From assembly GCA_002778195.1 (NCBI GenBank), contig PCDI01000016.1, positions 158,332-222,331 on the forward strand: a DNA stretch of 64,000 nucleotides. Reading direction: 5' to 3'. A program made the position numbers and the translations under genes. The DNA comes from Raffaelea ambrosiae (lineage: Eukaryota > Ascomycota > Sordariomycetes > Ophiostomatales > Ophiostomataceae). Each line of letters starts with the position of its first letter. Positions within the stretch are counted from its first letter, which is position 1. A model generated the notes under the pieces. That model was not told where the DNA came from. It worked only from the letters and a program-made list of their open reading frames with translations, and made no database searches. Of the stretch, positions 31,805 to 44,510 are shown in pieces.

Positions 31805-32688
31805 CTGCTCATCTGGAGAGAGAGAAAACGGTCGAGAGAGAGAGAGAGAGAGAGAGAGAAACGGAGACTTGGGGGGAAGCCGGGAAGGCGGGACAATTGC
31901 AACGGGGCTGCTCTCAGGAGGCTTTAACAGCGATTCGATAATTTGGCGGAGAGCGTCAGCAAATGGCTAGACTGTGCCGGCAAAAAGAAGGCGGAAGGAA
32001 TATTGGATACGGTAGACCGCGGCCAATGGGGGGGGTTATCAGTGGGAGGAAATGAAATAGACGAGGATCGGTTCGAATTTGCGTAGCGTGAAGTATGTCT
32101 GTGTGAGAGCGAGACAGAGAAAGAGAGAGAGAGATGCACGAGAGTTTTTGGCTGTTCGTGATTGTGATTTGTTTTGGGCGGCGGCTGTTTTGGTTCGCAG
32201 GGAAGGAGCGACGGAGATTGAGTAGCTGGCAAAGGGGATGGAGCAATCCACGAGCGCCAAAACCAGTGAGGGAAACGACCCACACCAGCGTTATGCTTGC
32301 TTGTTCTGAAGAAGGGCGGGTGGGTGCGAGCGCTGTCCAGACAAAAAGCGGCCCGCTCTGTCTTATCCCTCACTAACTTTGGGTGTGCTGGCCCGTGCAT
32401 TCAGCAGGAGAGACCTTCCAAGCGCCCATTCTTTCCCTGGGCGTTTGGGACTTTGGGGATGGTCTAGCCGCCGGGGAAATCCAACAGAGCCAATGACAGG
32501 GCCAATGGCTGCTCCTGAATCCAGAGTCCGCTAGCACACTAGGATTGCATGCATGGTGACCCCGTTTATGCCACTGAATCAGATGCCAGGTTCCAGTCAC
32601 AGTACAGCTGGAATGTGTGAACCGTCAAAATGTCCTAATTATAGCCCTTCTTACAAATGGAGCGTGTATATTATTAACGTTACAATCT
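31805..32688. other. Gap upstream of the WHI2-like gene and downstream of GPATCH1-like
   Basis: No gene-like frame. It is the promoter region of the WHI2-like gene and 3' region of the GPATCH1-like gene, which lie on the same strand. Confidence 0.55.
31834..31859. repeat. (GA)n tract
   Basis: About 13 GA dinucleotides in the presumed promoter or leader of the WHI2-like gene. Confidence 0.85.
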
Positions 32689-35051
32689 CTATTCATCGTC
32701 GTCGTCGTCGTCGCTGTCCCCAAAGACAGCCCGGAAGACATCGTCGCCGGCTCTCTGTCCTTCGAGAGCCTCGTTCCTGTCGGCCTGGATGACGGTGTTG
32801 GCGACGACTGCCCGTGCCTGTCCCGGCCCAGCAGCTTCGGTACCTGCCGTTGCCGACGCTGCACCCGCCGGCACGGAATCAGCACCTGCTGTGTCTGCCG
32901 GTGTTGCTGCATTTCCGCCAGTGGCCCAACCACTGTAGTCCCCGTATGACGAACTGCTGTAACTGGCCCGGCCGGCACTAGATGATGGATAGCTCGTGGA
33001 CTCCTGGTAATTATCAGGCTGCACATTCGCCGGCAGCTTAACACCCAGACGTTTGCATAGCAGCCTCGTCGGAAAGAATTCCTGCACCGAACGAGTCAAT
33101 GGGCCGTACATGCCCATCTTGGCCGCCTCTTCGGCCGGATCCTGCGGCTTCGGCAGTGGTCGTGAGACGAGGTTGGGTTTGTCATCAGAGGCGGAGCCGC
33201 TTGACCCAGTGGAGGCCGTGTTCGTAGACGAAGACGTCGTGAAGCGGCTGGCCATCAGGCCAGACATGGGCTTGAAGATGCGTGCGCAATTAGCAAACTC
33301 GTGAAATTCACGCAGCCAGTCATCGTCACTGAGCCCAGTCGGTCGTGGTGGCAGCGCTGCCGCCGCAATAATCCCGGCCTGGTACTCTAGGTATGCTCGG
33401 TACCGCGCCCGCTTGGCCTCGTTGTCTTGATACGGTCCGCTGCCGCGCGCACCTCGCGTGATCGCAGCCACCGCTGTGGGTTTGTCGAGGCTGGGCACCT
33501 TCTTGAGAAATTGTGCCTGCTTCTCCTCCTCCGTCAGCGCATACTCGGCGGGGATCTCGCCCCGCGCTTCGGGTAGGTCGCTGCGGCCTGTTGCGGCGGC
33601 AATGCGATCCCGGGCCGCCGAAGACAAAAAGTCGAATACCGACTTGCCCGGTAGCTGAATCTCGCCGAGCGCAGCCGCACGCAGCTTGGGGTCCATCTTG
33701 GCTGCCTTGGCCGCATCGGCCACAGACATGTAGCCTTCGCCAGACCCCGGTTGTGACGGCGTTGTAGTAGTCTTTGCTTTCTTGGTTGACACCCAGTCTG
33801 GTGGAATGGTGGGTGGCGGGTACTTGCCCGCAGCGTTGACCTCGGAGGTCAGGCTGTCCGGCTGCTTGCCGAGAACAAAGCCAGCCAAGGGAGGTCTTCC
33901 GTCGTGGCATACGCGGCCGGCAGACTTGCCAAACAAGGTTCCCTTCTTTGAGAAGACCAGCTTGGACTTGGTTGGGACGGCACTTTCGCCGCTTTCGTCT
34001 GAGGGTTTTGGTTTCGCCTTCTTCTTTTTCTTGTCACCGCCGATGACTCTGTTGAAGGATATTCGTGGGCCCAAATCGTAGGGGTCTTCGTCGTCCGAGC
34101 CAGTATCGTTGAGTATGCCGACTCCAAAGCCGCCGCTCCGTGACGACGTGGTAGCAGATGCAGATGTCTTCTTCTCCTTCTGTCTGCTGGAGAACAGCTT
34201 TGGTCGCTGGCTGAACAGGAGGCTTTCGCTGGTGCCGCCAGTGTCTTCGTCATTGTCGTCGCTGTCGTTCGCGTCCCGCGCGGATGACCCAAACACCGCC
34301 AGTCTCGCCTCTCCATCGTAGCCTAAACCCTTTCGGTTGGTCTTTTTCACCAGCTGCACGACGACAACGTTTTCGGGGGCAAACAGGTAGGTTGTCGGCT
34401 TCCCATTGTCGGGACGGCCGACGCCCAAACGGGCTGTTCGACGCACTTTGGGACCGATGCCTTGGCCGTCCTTCCAGCCCATCCTCTTGAGCAGCTTGGT
34501 GCCCATGGTCTCGCCCTGCACGCGAAAGAGGCCAGCCAGTCCTCTTTTGGCGGCAGACCGCTGGATGGCGGCATCGTCTTCGGTCCCTCCCAGTCCGGCA
34601 AACGCGTGTGACGTTTGGATCTTGCGTGCTTCTTCGGCATCGGCCAGGTCCTCCTCATCCATGTAGTCTTCCGGGCGGAGTTGGGCAGCGTCCGGGTTGT
34701 CTTTCCGGCGGTTCGTCCGTGAGGACACAAATGTCGATGGTGTCCATCCTTCTTTCGAGCCGACGGTGTTGTAGTATCTAGAGGGGGGGTGTTAGAGGGT
34801 CGAACAGCAAGAACGAAGCGAGACGAGTGGCGGGGGTGTTCACTTTACCCTGCACTCCAGCCTCCAGTGAATGCGCCATGCAGTCGCCGGCGTCCCTTCT
34901 CGTCCCTCACCTCCTGCTTCCACACAGGCACGTAGGATCCGTCGTCGCGCACATCGGGGTCGACAGGTGGCAGTGGCGTGCCAAAGACGACAAACGGCGA
35001 CTGCTGGTTTTGGAGCTCGGCTTCGTAGGCTGCCCGCGATCTCTTGGACAT
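32689..35051 (-). CDS. G-patch domain protein of the GPATCH1/TGH family
   Basis: A nuclear RNA-processing factor; relatives associate with the spliceosome, and G-patch domains activate DEAH helicases. Exons 35051-34849 and 34777-32689 (donor GTAAAG, acceptor CTCTAG) give 763 residues. The family-specific N-terminus is present: SPFVVFGTPLPP, VPVWKQEVRDEKGRRRLHGAFTGGWSAG and then YYNTVGSKEGWTPSTF, spanning the intron. MDEEDLADAEEARKI follows. The G-patch is at about residues 156-182 (GETMGTKLLKRMGWKDGQG, then IGPK). Later come ISFNRVIGG, a block with DGRPPLAGFVLG, PPDWVS, and a SURP-like or helical region with LDKPTAVAAITRGARGSGPY and DDDWLREFHEFANCARIFKP, then MYGPLTRSVQEFFPTRLLCKR. The tail is low-complexity Ser/Ala/Gly and ends in six Asp and a Glu. 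The start is the ATG just before the conserved N-terminus. Confidence 0.88.
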
Positions 35052-37687
35052 TGTGGAGGGAAGGGTGTCATGGAGCAACAGAAAAAAGCCTCATTATATC
35101 GTATAATGTTTGCGCAGGCAGCTTGCGCTGCAGATGAGCATTGGGAGGAGAGTTGTGGCGGTGCTCCTCTTGCTTTCTGATGTGTCTTTCGAGCTGGCAG
35201 TGAATTTGGCCATTGTGATTTTTTATTCTAATTCGCTACCTAATAACTAACTAGTGGGTTCTGCTATGAGTTACCTGCCAAAGTGGTAACTATATCTCGC
35301 CGATAAGATAATCAGTTGCCTAAGCTTAGAGGCAAGCCGTGTGACAGCACACTGGGCGACGCCAGAAAGGGTAAGAAAGCCTTTACTTTAAATCCATCGA
35401 GACTGACTTCCTGGCAAGGGCGCCTGTCCAGTCACATCCCCGCCTTGCCACTACATAAGGAAGGGGACGAGAAACGTTGGGTATGGCTGGCGGCCTGGTG
35501 AGGTCACTTGCGGTGACGCCACTGGTCAGGATTTTCGGAGAGGATCGCAACGGCGCATCGAGACCATCCTGCCCATGACTCCATAAGGCATCCGCGTTTT
35601 CTATCTGTAACATGTTCCGCGCAGATGAAAGGGGCGTCGTCAAGTCGGGTGGTGGCTGTTGGGTAGATTGGGTGGCCACAGCGGCCTGCATACGACAGCA
35701 GTTATGGACTGGGCATGAACTGGGCATGAACCGGGTATGCAAGTGCGAATGCGAAATGCGGATGCGAACAATCCCAATGCACCCAACACATACGGTATAC
35801 ATGTGCAAACGTCATATGCAACGTATCCTATCCTCCCACAGGGCTTCTGCTTTGTCGGCCACGGCGACGGCAACACCGAGGCCTGGCCGACACACGCACA
35901 AGGTGGTCGTCTCATCTACCTGCAGAGAACGGCATGCTATGGCATGACAGCCTGCGCAAAACTCCTTCCGCATCGCTGCAGACCGTCAAGGGCGGGGTTT
36001 CGCACAGACGGGAGCTCTGTGTGCGCTCTTACGCGCAGCGTGAAATCCCCGAAAGAAGTAATTCCATGTAAGGCCTGTCTGGCTGGCTGGCAAAGAGTAA
36101 GCCGAGAAAGATATGGCCAACCGGAACGCCAACGGGCGTGGTAGCTTGGTGTGTCCCCACAGGAAAGACCGTCGCAGACGCAACAGTCGCTCCTTCCTTG
36201 GACACAGGCAGTTGCACCACCGGTCCTGGCCACCAGCGCAGCCAAGCCAGTCGCTCACTTTTGTATGACCGCCCAGCGGAAGCTGTGGCCCCCTGAGGGG
36301 CAGCCAGCAAGGCATCCCATTTCCCAGTCGCCTCACTATGCGGGTTCTTCATTGGAGCTTGGCTGCTTAGCCCGCTATCTTAATTTCATCGCGATAGCCG
36401 GCCAGCGCCCTTTGTCTTTTCTTTCTCTGCACAACCGATCTTGTGGCCTCTGATCGGGGTCTTCTGCCTGCTTGTGCACCTTCTTGTGCTGCTTCTTGTG
36501 CTTTCGCACGCACTCCGTGTTTGTGCTCGCTGTCGTCAGCACTGCACATCTTCTTGTCTTCTTCTGCCTTGCCTACCTCCTGTTGCTTGCGTCTTCTGCG
36601 ACTGCTGCCTCACTTTGTGCCTCGCTTTTTGCTGTCTTCACGGCAGCTTCATCGCCTGCTTGCCTGCCGTCCTCTGCCGCGCTTCGAAGCATCGCGCTGC
36701 ATCTCTTCGCCGCCGACGTCTCCTCGAACGTCTCGACACTGTGGACAGAAACCTCCTCGCTCGACTGTCCCGTCATTTAGCAGCAGAACTCCTTTTCTCT
36801 ACATGTGCATGCAGGCCTCCTTCGCCAGCAGCCTCATTTTCGCACAGCAACTACCCCGTCTCTGCCGTGTTTCGAGCTCTGCTTCTCGGTGCCGTCCCTC
36901 AGCCGCCCCGCCTCTCCAATTTTGTGCTTAATCCCAGCAACCTCTCTGCTGGAACAAAGGCGGTCTAGCAGGGGCCCCGGAGTCGCTGACTAGCTTGCCG
37001 ATCCACTATTCGACTCTCCCCAACGCCCAAAGCTCTGCGCTTCCCTGGCTTGTGCTCACTTCTTCCCGCCCCTGACTTTTTTTGGGGGGGGGTTGCGCTG
37101 CTTCGTGTTGTGCTGCGTTTCCTTTTTCCTCCAACTTGTTGATTTTTTGTGGTCTTTTTTCTATCTTCTTTCTTTGGCCGGTCGCTCCTGCCTGCTGCGG
37201 AACTGGCAGCTGCCCCTCCTGCAGACTCCTCCCCTCCCCTATTTCCACCCGAGGGAATAAAGACATAACGCACACACGACAATCGAGACAGCCCACTTGA
37301 ACCCACCCGCGCCCACTCGCGCTTTCCTCAGCACACCCAAGACCCTCTGGCCCCGACGCCGTCGCCTAGCCCAGCTGGCCCACAGCAGTGCTTCCCTGGT
37401 GCTTCGGTCGGCCTTCCGTTGGTGCTCTTCTGACCCTAGCCTGCAAACCTGTCTCAACCTCGTCCAACTCGCCTCTCTTTTTTCGACTCCCATCATCATA
37501 ACCCGCATTTTGGCATCACCCCCTTGCGTCTGCGCCCTCCCTCCTCCATACGCGCCCTCCTCTCCACACCTCTTGTTGTCCTTTCTTTCCACCACTCCCT
37601 TTTTTCCCCGTCGTCGTCGCCCTCGGCCCCCTTCGTGCCATCTCGGTTTCCATCCTCACCGCTGTCGCCCTTGACAGCCCCGGCGCG
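35052..37687. other. Divergent promoter region of GPATCH1-like and KIN1; long CT-rich leader
   Basis: From about 36400 to 37687 the plus strand is strongly pyrimidine-rich with few G tracts, as expected for a long 5' UTR of the kinase gene. A T-run followed by a G10 run lies near 37077-37092. The left half shows nothing recognisable. Open frames in the CT-rich part are compositional artefacts. Confidence 0.55.
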
Positions 37688-40600
37688 ATGACTACGGCCG
37701 TGCAGCAGGGCGCCGACGCTTCTCTGTCGTCTCCGTCTCGCGGCAAGTCGTACGGCTCCGTCTCGCGATCCCAATCGACACGATCTCGCCCGCCGTCGTC
37801 CTCGGCCAACCCGACCAGCTTGCCCACACGTGCGGCCTCGACAAATCATCACCACCATCACCAGCCATCGACCCAGTACGCCACCAGCAACGGCAACGGC
37901 AACTCGTACGATGCCAATGCCTCTCCTGCTCACCACCATCGACGGAGCACCAGCCGCGACGCGGCCCAGCAGGGACACTCGTCGGCCGCGCAAGAGGCGT
38001 CTCGTCCTCATCGCCACAGCAGCCAGCGCTCGTCTTCCCGCCATTCTCATTCCACATCCCACCAGCCAGCTGCCGCCGAAATGACCACCGCTACGGCTGC
38101 AGCTGCTGTAACGGCGGCGGCGAGCACCAACAATGGCGCCAGCAGCCATCACCATCAAGAGCGCAGTGCCGAGACGAAAGCCTCCGGCTCACGCCAGACA
38201 AAGTCCCGCACCACCATTCCCACGTCCTCGGGCAAGTGGATCCTTGGCAAGGTCATTGGCGCTGGCAGCATGGGCAAGGTGCGACTTGCCACGAAGGAGG
38301 ACAGCAACGAACAGGTAAGATGCGGCCCTTTCGGCGTTTTCTATTCTTGCCGGTGGTCATCGTTTAGGAACTGTTCCTGGCAGTGTTCCCTTTTTGATGC
38401 GATTCCCGTGCTGACACCGTGTCTGTCGTCCAGGTCGCCTGCAAGATCATCCCCAGGGGCTCAGCCGACGACAGCAACCTCTCGCGTGCCGAAAAAGAGC
38501 GTGCAGACCAGTCCAAGGAGATCAGAACCGCCAGAGAGGCTGCCATCGTCACACTGCTAAACCACCCTTACATCTGCGGCCTGCGCGATGTCGTGCGCAC
38601 CAACCACCACTGGTATATGCTCTTCGAGTATGTCAACGGCGGCCAGATGCTCGACTACATCATCTCTCATGGCAAGCTGAAAGAGAAACCCGCTCGTAAG
38701 TTCAGCCGCCAGATCGCCAGTGCCCTCGATTACTGCCATCGGAATAGCATTGTCCACCGCGACCTCAAGATCGAAAACATCCTCATCAGCAAGACCGGTG
38801 ACATCAAGATTATCGATTTCGGCCTCAGCAACCTCTTTGCCCCCAACAGCCATCTGAAGACATTTTGCGGCAGCTTGTATTTTGCTGCCCCGGAGCTGTT
38901 GCAGGCTCGGGCATACACCGGTCCCGAGGTCGACATCTGGAGTTTCGGTATCGTCCTCTATGTTCTCGTGTGCGGCAAGGTGCCCTTTGACGACCAGAGC
39001 ATCCCTGCTCTGCATTCCAAAATCAAGAAGGGCCTGGTCGACTATCCCAATTGGCTCTCGGCTGGTATGTTTCTTTTTTGTTCCGCCATCCCTCTCTTTT
39101 TTATCCTTTTTCCTCTTTATTTTCTTTTTCTGTTGCTCTACCCTCTTTTCCTTCCGACCTAACGAAGCCCCCAGAATGCAAGCACTTACTCTCCCGCATG
39201 CTCGTGACCGACCCCCGTCGGCGCGCCACTATGCACGAAGTCCTGAATCATCCCTGGATGATTAAAGGATACAGCGGCCCTCCCGATAACTACCTTCCCC
39301 GCCGGGATCCTCTCACCCTCCCGCTTGACCAGGAAGTCATCAACGCCATGACAGGCTTCAATTTTGGCCCCCCGGAGTCCATCAAGGCTCAGCTCACCAG
39401 CGTTATCGAATCGGAAGAGTACCAGCGCAACGTTCGCGCTTTGCAGGCGGAGAAAGACGTGCCCCAGCCCTCCAAGGATGCTGAACGGAAGCGAGGTTTC
39501 AATCTCGACTTCTACAAGCGGCGTAACTCGACCAACAGCCGGGACCAGCTGACCACTCCTAGTACGGAAGGCTTGCCTATGGGTCACGATCCGTTGAACG
39601 CGTTTAGCCCTCTCATCTCAGTTTATTACCTTGTGCGCGAGAAACAGGACCGCGACCGTCTCGAACTCCAGGGCATTGCTCCACCTGCCAAGGAAAAGAT
39701 TGCCTCGGTTCCAGAGATCACACCACCCCAAGAGGCACACACCAACGCCAACTCTTATGAAATGCCGGGCGAGAAGACCACAGGCGGCAGGACCCGACCA
39801 CGCTCGCGTACCCATGACGCAGAAGACGCACCGGAACCGAAAGGCAAAACTGCTGCGGCTGTTGCCGCTGGTGGTGCTACCGCTGGGGCTGCGGCTGCCG
39901 GCGCCACTGTTTTGCTGTCGCCGCCTGCGGACCAGGATCACCATGACTCGGGTCGGCGGGAGAGCACTGCGGTCGGCATCTTGCGCCGCCTCAGCACTAG
40001 GCGGCGGTCCAAAGACCCCGAGCGGCTTGAAAAGGACCGCACGTATCCCCCCGTTGTCCATGTTCATTCGCCTATTGAACAAGCTCAGGGCGTTGCTGCA
40101 CCGCGCAAGAGCTTTAGCATCCGGCGCAGTCGCCGTGACCGAGAAGACGTGTCTGTTCCACGCCTGCGGTCTGGCAGCAGCCAGCCACAACACAGCGACC
40201 TTTTGAGTCCGCCACTGTCAGCTGGCGAGTCCGGCTCGGGTTACAAAAAGGGCCTTGGACGGTCGACCAGTGTGAGCTCCGCCGAGTTCAGCCGCCGTCG
40301 GCCAATAGGTGGCTCGGTAGGCAGAATCTCGAAGGAGCCTCCGGCTACGAGCGGTTCCGACCGCTCCACTGTCAATGACAGACTTCAAGGGGAGGGACAG
40401 CAGACCACCAGCATGCATGGTCGGTCGGTGTCCCTACGGACTAAGCCGCTCGGTCATGCTCGGAGGGAGAGCATTCAGGCGCGGCGGCTCCGTCTCGAGG
40501 AAGAGCGCAGCCGTGAAGCCAATGTGCCAGAGGAGACAGACGCCGAGCTCGGTGAACAAAGCGGCGTGTCTAACGAGCGCCTGACCGACTTTGATCTCGA

Positions 40601-41183
40601 CAAGCCGGTCTATCTCAAAGGCATATTCAGCGTATCAACCACGTCTACCAAGCCTGTGCGGGAAATACGCGCCGACATTAAGAGAGTCCTAAAGCAGCTT
40701 GGCGTGGATTACGTGGAGATCAAGGGCGGCTTCAGTTGCCGCCACTCGCCTAGCATTGATTTGAACAAGTCTTCCGACATCCCCACCAGCCCACCCCCTC
40801 ATATGGGCGGCCACAGACGGCGCTTTAGCTTCGGTCTGCGGGCGGGCGAGCGGGATCGCGACGATGTGCGAGACAACGTCGAACGGGGTCCGACTACCCC
40901 GAAAACATCTAGACGGCCTGCGGACTACTCCAACTCGGATATTTCCGACGAGAGCGAACCCCGTCTCGGCCACATGGAATCGTCGAGGCGGGTAATGGCG
41001 GCTGGAGAAACAACCACACACGTGCGCAGTGACATGGGCGGCAACCTGGTTCTCGAATTCGAGATTTTCATCGTCAAGGTTCCTGTCATTTTCCTGCACG
41101 GCATCCAGTTCAAGCGGCTCAGCGGCAACACCTGGCAATACAAAAACATGGCCGACCACATTCTGCATGAGCTGAGATTGTAG
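37688..41183 (+). CDS. KIN1: Kin1/Kin2-type (MARK/PAR-1 family) Ser/Thr protein kinase
   Basis: Controls polarity, septation and exocytosis in fungi, and in yeast also ER-stress mRNA handling. It acts at the cell cortex. Exons 37688-38314, 38434-39064 and 39175-41183 give 1088 residues. Introns begin GTAAGA and GTATGT, and the second has the branch site CTAAC. Residues 1-180 are disordered, with a His run. The kinase domain is about 184-470: IGAGSMGKV (P-loop), VACKIIPR (Lys213), HRDLKIEN (about 318), DFGLSN (about 337), TFCGSLYFAAPELL, DIWSFGIVLYVLVCGKVPF and LNHPWM. The second intron splits it after NWLSA. Behind it are NYLPRRDPLTLPLD and MTGFNFGPPESIKAQL, shared by fungal Kin1 proteins, then long Ser/Arg/Pro-rich linkers. 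PVREIRADIKRVLKQLGVDY begins the C-terminal KA1 region, which ends HGIQFKRLSGNTWQYKNMAD plus HILHELRL and binds acidic membrane lipids. Confidence 0.93.
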
Positions 41184-43139
41184 ATGGCATTGAGCCAGCA
41201 ACAACCATCGACGCCCAAGCACACATAACCATATTCAGCGACATGCGCGCACGGCTCACCACAACGCAGTACTCTTTACCTCCAGTTTGCATTCTGTTCT
41301 TGATTTTGATTATTTTTTAATATTTTCCCCTTCTTTCCTTCTCCCTCGTCTTTCTGCCTCGGCCAGACAAGATGCTTCTTTTTTATTGTTTTATTTTTGT
41401 TATCTTTGGCTTGGATGCATGGGTATGCGCGGGCATGCCCTCTCTACAAGTGCTTTGTTTCAGCTATCAGACACAGCTGCGTTTTAATATAACACACGAG
41501 GTTTATGTAACGGGAGAAAGAGGAGGGTTCAAAGCATGGAAACGGGTGTATGCAGACAGCTGCAGTCTTTCCTTTTGTAATGGCATAGCATGGAGAAGGC
41601 GGGCGACCTGTCCAGGTCATTTTCTGCTGTTCCATTTTTTTTTTCCTTCCTTCTGGGTCGACCTGTCTCCCATCAGCTCTATTCAGTTTGATGTTCCGAT
41701 TATCTCTGATTTGGTCTCTGTTTTTTCTATTCTTTCGAACGTTCTTGCTACTTCTCTTTATTCTCTCCCTGCCTTCCCTGCTATGCCATGTTCTCGATCT
41801 TAAGGGTCTATATAGTTTTAGCATTGACGAGATTCACGACACGACGCGCGCGCACACAGGGGGATCTTGCATAGTGGACAATGTCTCGGTTTCTCACAGA
41901 GAACACCATTTCACGTGATGCGCCCAATCTGTCCCCTGAGATCGGGGTTACATCCAGCCACAAAATGGTCTGTGCTCGCACCGGGTACTCTTTGCCAGCG
42001 CGGGGGTGCAGGAGGTACCTGGCACTGGCCCGTGCTCTGTTATCCGGCCAAGTCTCGCTGGGCGGCCTTAAGACTATTGTGTCTGCCTCTCAGTGGGTGC
42101 TGTCGCTCTAACCCTGGGCCTGCCATCCCCAGCCAAGACCCGTTGTTTTTCCTTCCGCCTTCTCTTTTGCTTTCCTCTTTCCTTCCGCCTCTTCCTTGTG
42201 CCGAAACCCCAAAGAGCTCACGAATCTCTTGAGCACCACCAACGCTTTCTCGACCCGAACTTCGGTCGTCTTCTCTTTTGCTTTTTCTCATCCCCCGTCC
42301 CTCTCTCCTCCCCCTCCCCCCTTTTTTTCTCGCTTTCCCCTTCGCATTATTGGGCTGCGGCTCTTCAACCCACACACAGGCACACATTCCTCGTGCCTTT
42401 TTTGCCGTGGCTGACCTTCTTGGGCCAGCTATACCCTTGCGTGTCGCCTTTTTGGGGGGTGCTCTTTCCCCTCCTTTTCCGTCTTCCGCTTCTTCTTTTT
42501 TTGCTTCTTTACCCTTTTCTTCCTCACCCTCAACGGTGACCACCACCGCCCTCTCCATTCCTCGGGTTTCGACTTTCCTTTCTCACCAGCCACCCATCCG
42601 ACAAGCCTCATTTTTTATCCCTTCTCAATATCGACCGAGCCCTGGGAATCACGACGCGACGACACCAATCAACCGCAATAGTGACGATTAGGTCCTCCCA
42701 CACCCCAACGAACCTGAGACGGATCTGAGCGCCGGCTTTCTTTCTCGCACGAAAGACTAAAATAACGACAAGCGGTCCAAAGGCGGGTTTGTCCCAGAGC
42801 CAGTTCAGTTGTGTTCGGTTGTCCTCCCGCACGTTTTGCTTCCTTACTTTGTGTTGTTTCTTTTTCTTGTTCCTCGCTCGTTTTCTTCACACAAAGTTGT
42901 CAAAGCGCTGCCGCCCAATATCTCCCAACGCGAAAGCTATCTCGTTTTTCTGTTCCGAGCGATTTTTCAGCTCTGTTTTTCTCTTTTTTTTTTCTTGTAT
43001 CAAGCCATCTTCAGTGATCTTGACCTTCTTCGACTTTGGACGCCCACCCCCAATCCCCTTTCGGTCTATCGGCATCTTCGAATCCCTGCAACCAGTTGCT
43101 CATTCTCCCCCGTCTGCGAAGCGGACCCCGATTGCCACG
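41184..43139. other. Intergenic region with KIN1 3' UTR and a long CT-rich CAF40 leader
   Basis: From about 42120 to 43139 the plus strand is pyrimidine-rich (runs of CTTTTC, TTTCTT), typical of a 5' UTR. No supported gene in the rest. Confidence 0.55.
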
Positions 43140-44510
43140 ATGATGCCCAACACCCACATCTATGGCCACCACCAGTACACGCCGCAGGACTCGGCCTGGA
43201 TGCACCCGCACCACCACCAGCAGCAGGCCGCCGCTGCTGCCACCGCCATGGCTGTTCAGCATCAACACCAACAGCAAGCGCAGGCCCAGGCTCAGGCCCA
43301 GGCTCAAGCCCAGCAGCAACAACACCAGCAGCAGCAGCATCAGCAACACCAGCAGCAGCAACATCAACAACAGCAGGCCGTCCAACAGCATCAACAGCAG
43401 CAGCATCAGCAGCAATACAATGGCCGCATGGGCGGTGCAGGAGGTGGTGGCGGTCCCCATGGCGGTGGCGGCGGCGGCGGGCCTGGCGGGCTCGGTGCCA
43501 ACGGTGGCGCCGGCAACGGCAGCCACGCGCCTGATGGCACGCTGGACACGGTGTCAGAGGACAACCGACGCACGATGAATTACATTGCCGATCTGCTGAA
43601 CGAGAACACACGCGAGGCCGCCCTGCTGGAACTGAGTAAGAAACGGGAGCAGGTGCCGGAGCTGGCATTGATTCTGTGGCATTCATTTGGTGTCATGACG
43701 TCTTTGCTACAGGAGATCATCTCAGTCTACTCGCTGCTGAACCCGTCACAGCTCACCGCTGCCGCGTCCAACAGGGTATGCAACGCGCTGGCTCTGCTGC
43801 AATGTGTTGCCTCACACAACGAGACGCGCACGCTGTTTTTGAGCGCGCACATCCCCCTATTCCTGTACCCCTTCCTCAACACGACGTCCAAGTCGCGGCC
43901 TTTCGAGTACCTGCGCCTGACCTCCCTTGGCGTGATCGGCGCGCTGGTCAAGAACGACTCTTCTGAAGTGATTAACTTTCTCCTCACGACGGAGATCATT
44001 CCACTGTGCCTGCGCATCATGGAGACGGGCTCGGAGCTCAGCAAGACAGTGGCCATTTTCATCGTCCAGAAGATTTTGCTGGACGACAACGGTCTCAACT
44101 ACATTTGCGCCACGTATGAGCGCTTCTACGCTGTCGGCACTGTCCTCAGCAACATGGTCGGCCAACTAGTCGAGCAGCAGACCGCTCGTCTGCTCAAGCA
44201 CGTCGTGCGCTGCTTCCTAAGGTATGCGATGACTCTGGCTCTCTTTTTCTTTTCGCGCATGTCTAGTACTGGACATTTTCGACTCTTCTGTCTTGTTTGC
44301 GTTATCTTTTCTCACTAACATTTGTCCAGGCTGTCAGACAATGCCCGCGCTCGCGAGGCGCTCCGCCAATGCCTCCCTGAGCCTCTCCGTGACGCGACTT
44401 TCTCCTCTGTTCTTCGCGACGACGCGGCAACTAAGCGCTGTCTCGCCCAGCTGTTGATCAATCTCTCCGACAACATTGTCGAGGCCGGCACTGGCCACCC
44501 CTCTATCTGA
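43140..44510 (+). CDS. CAF40: CAF40 / RCD1 / CNOT9, CCR4-NOT deadenylase subunit
   Basis: An armadillo-repeat subunit of the CCR4-NOT complex that binds the NOT1 scaffold and recruits RNA-binding proteins for mRNA deadenylation and decay. Exons 43140-44221 and 44330-44510 (donor GTATGC, acceptor GTCCAG) give 420 residues. Residues 1-140 are low-complexity: a long Gln/His/Ala tract (about 27-95), then poly-Gly. The conserved core starts NRRTMNYIADLLNENTREAA and continues LLELSKKREQVPELALILWH, SFGVMTSLLQEIISVY, SLLNPSQLTAAASNRVCNAL, ALLQCVASHNETRTLFLSAH, IPLFLYPFLNTTSKSRPFEY, LRLTSLGVIGALVKND, MVGQLVEQQTARLLKHVVRC and LSDNARAREALRQCLPE. The last block crosses the intron. The core is nearly invariant in eukaryotes, so the assignment is firm. 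The first of two adjacent ATGs is used as start. Confidence 0.95.
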
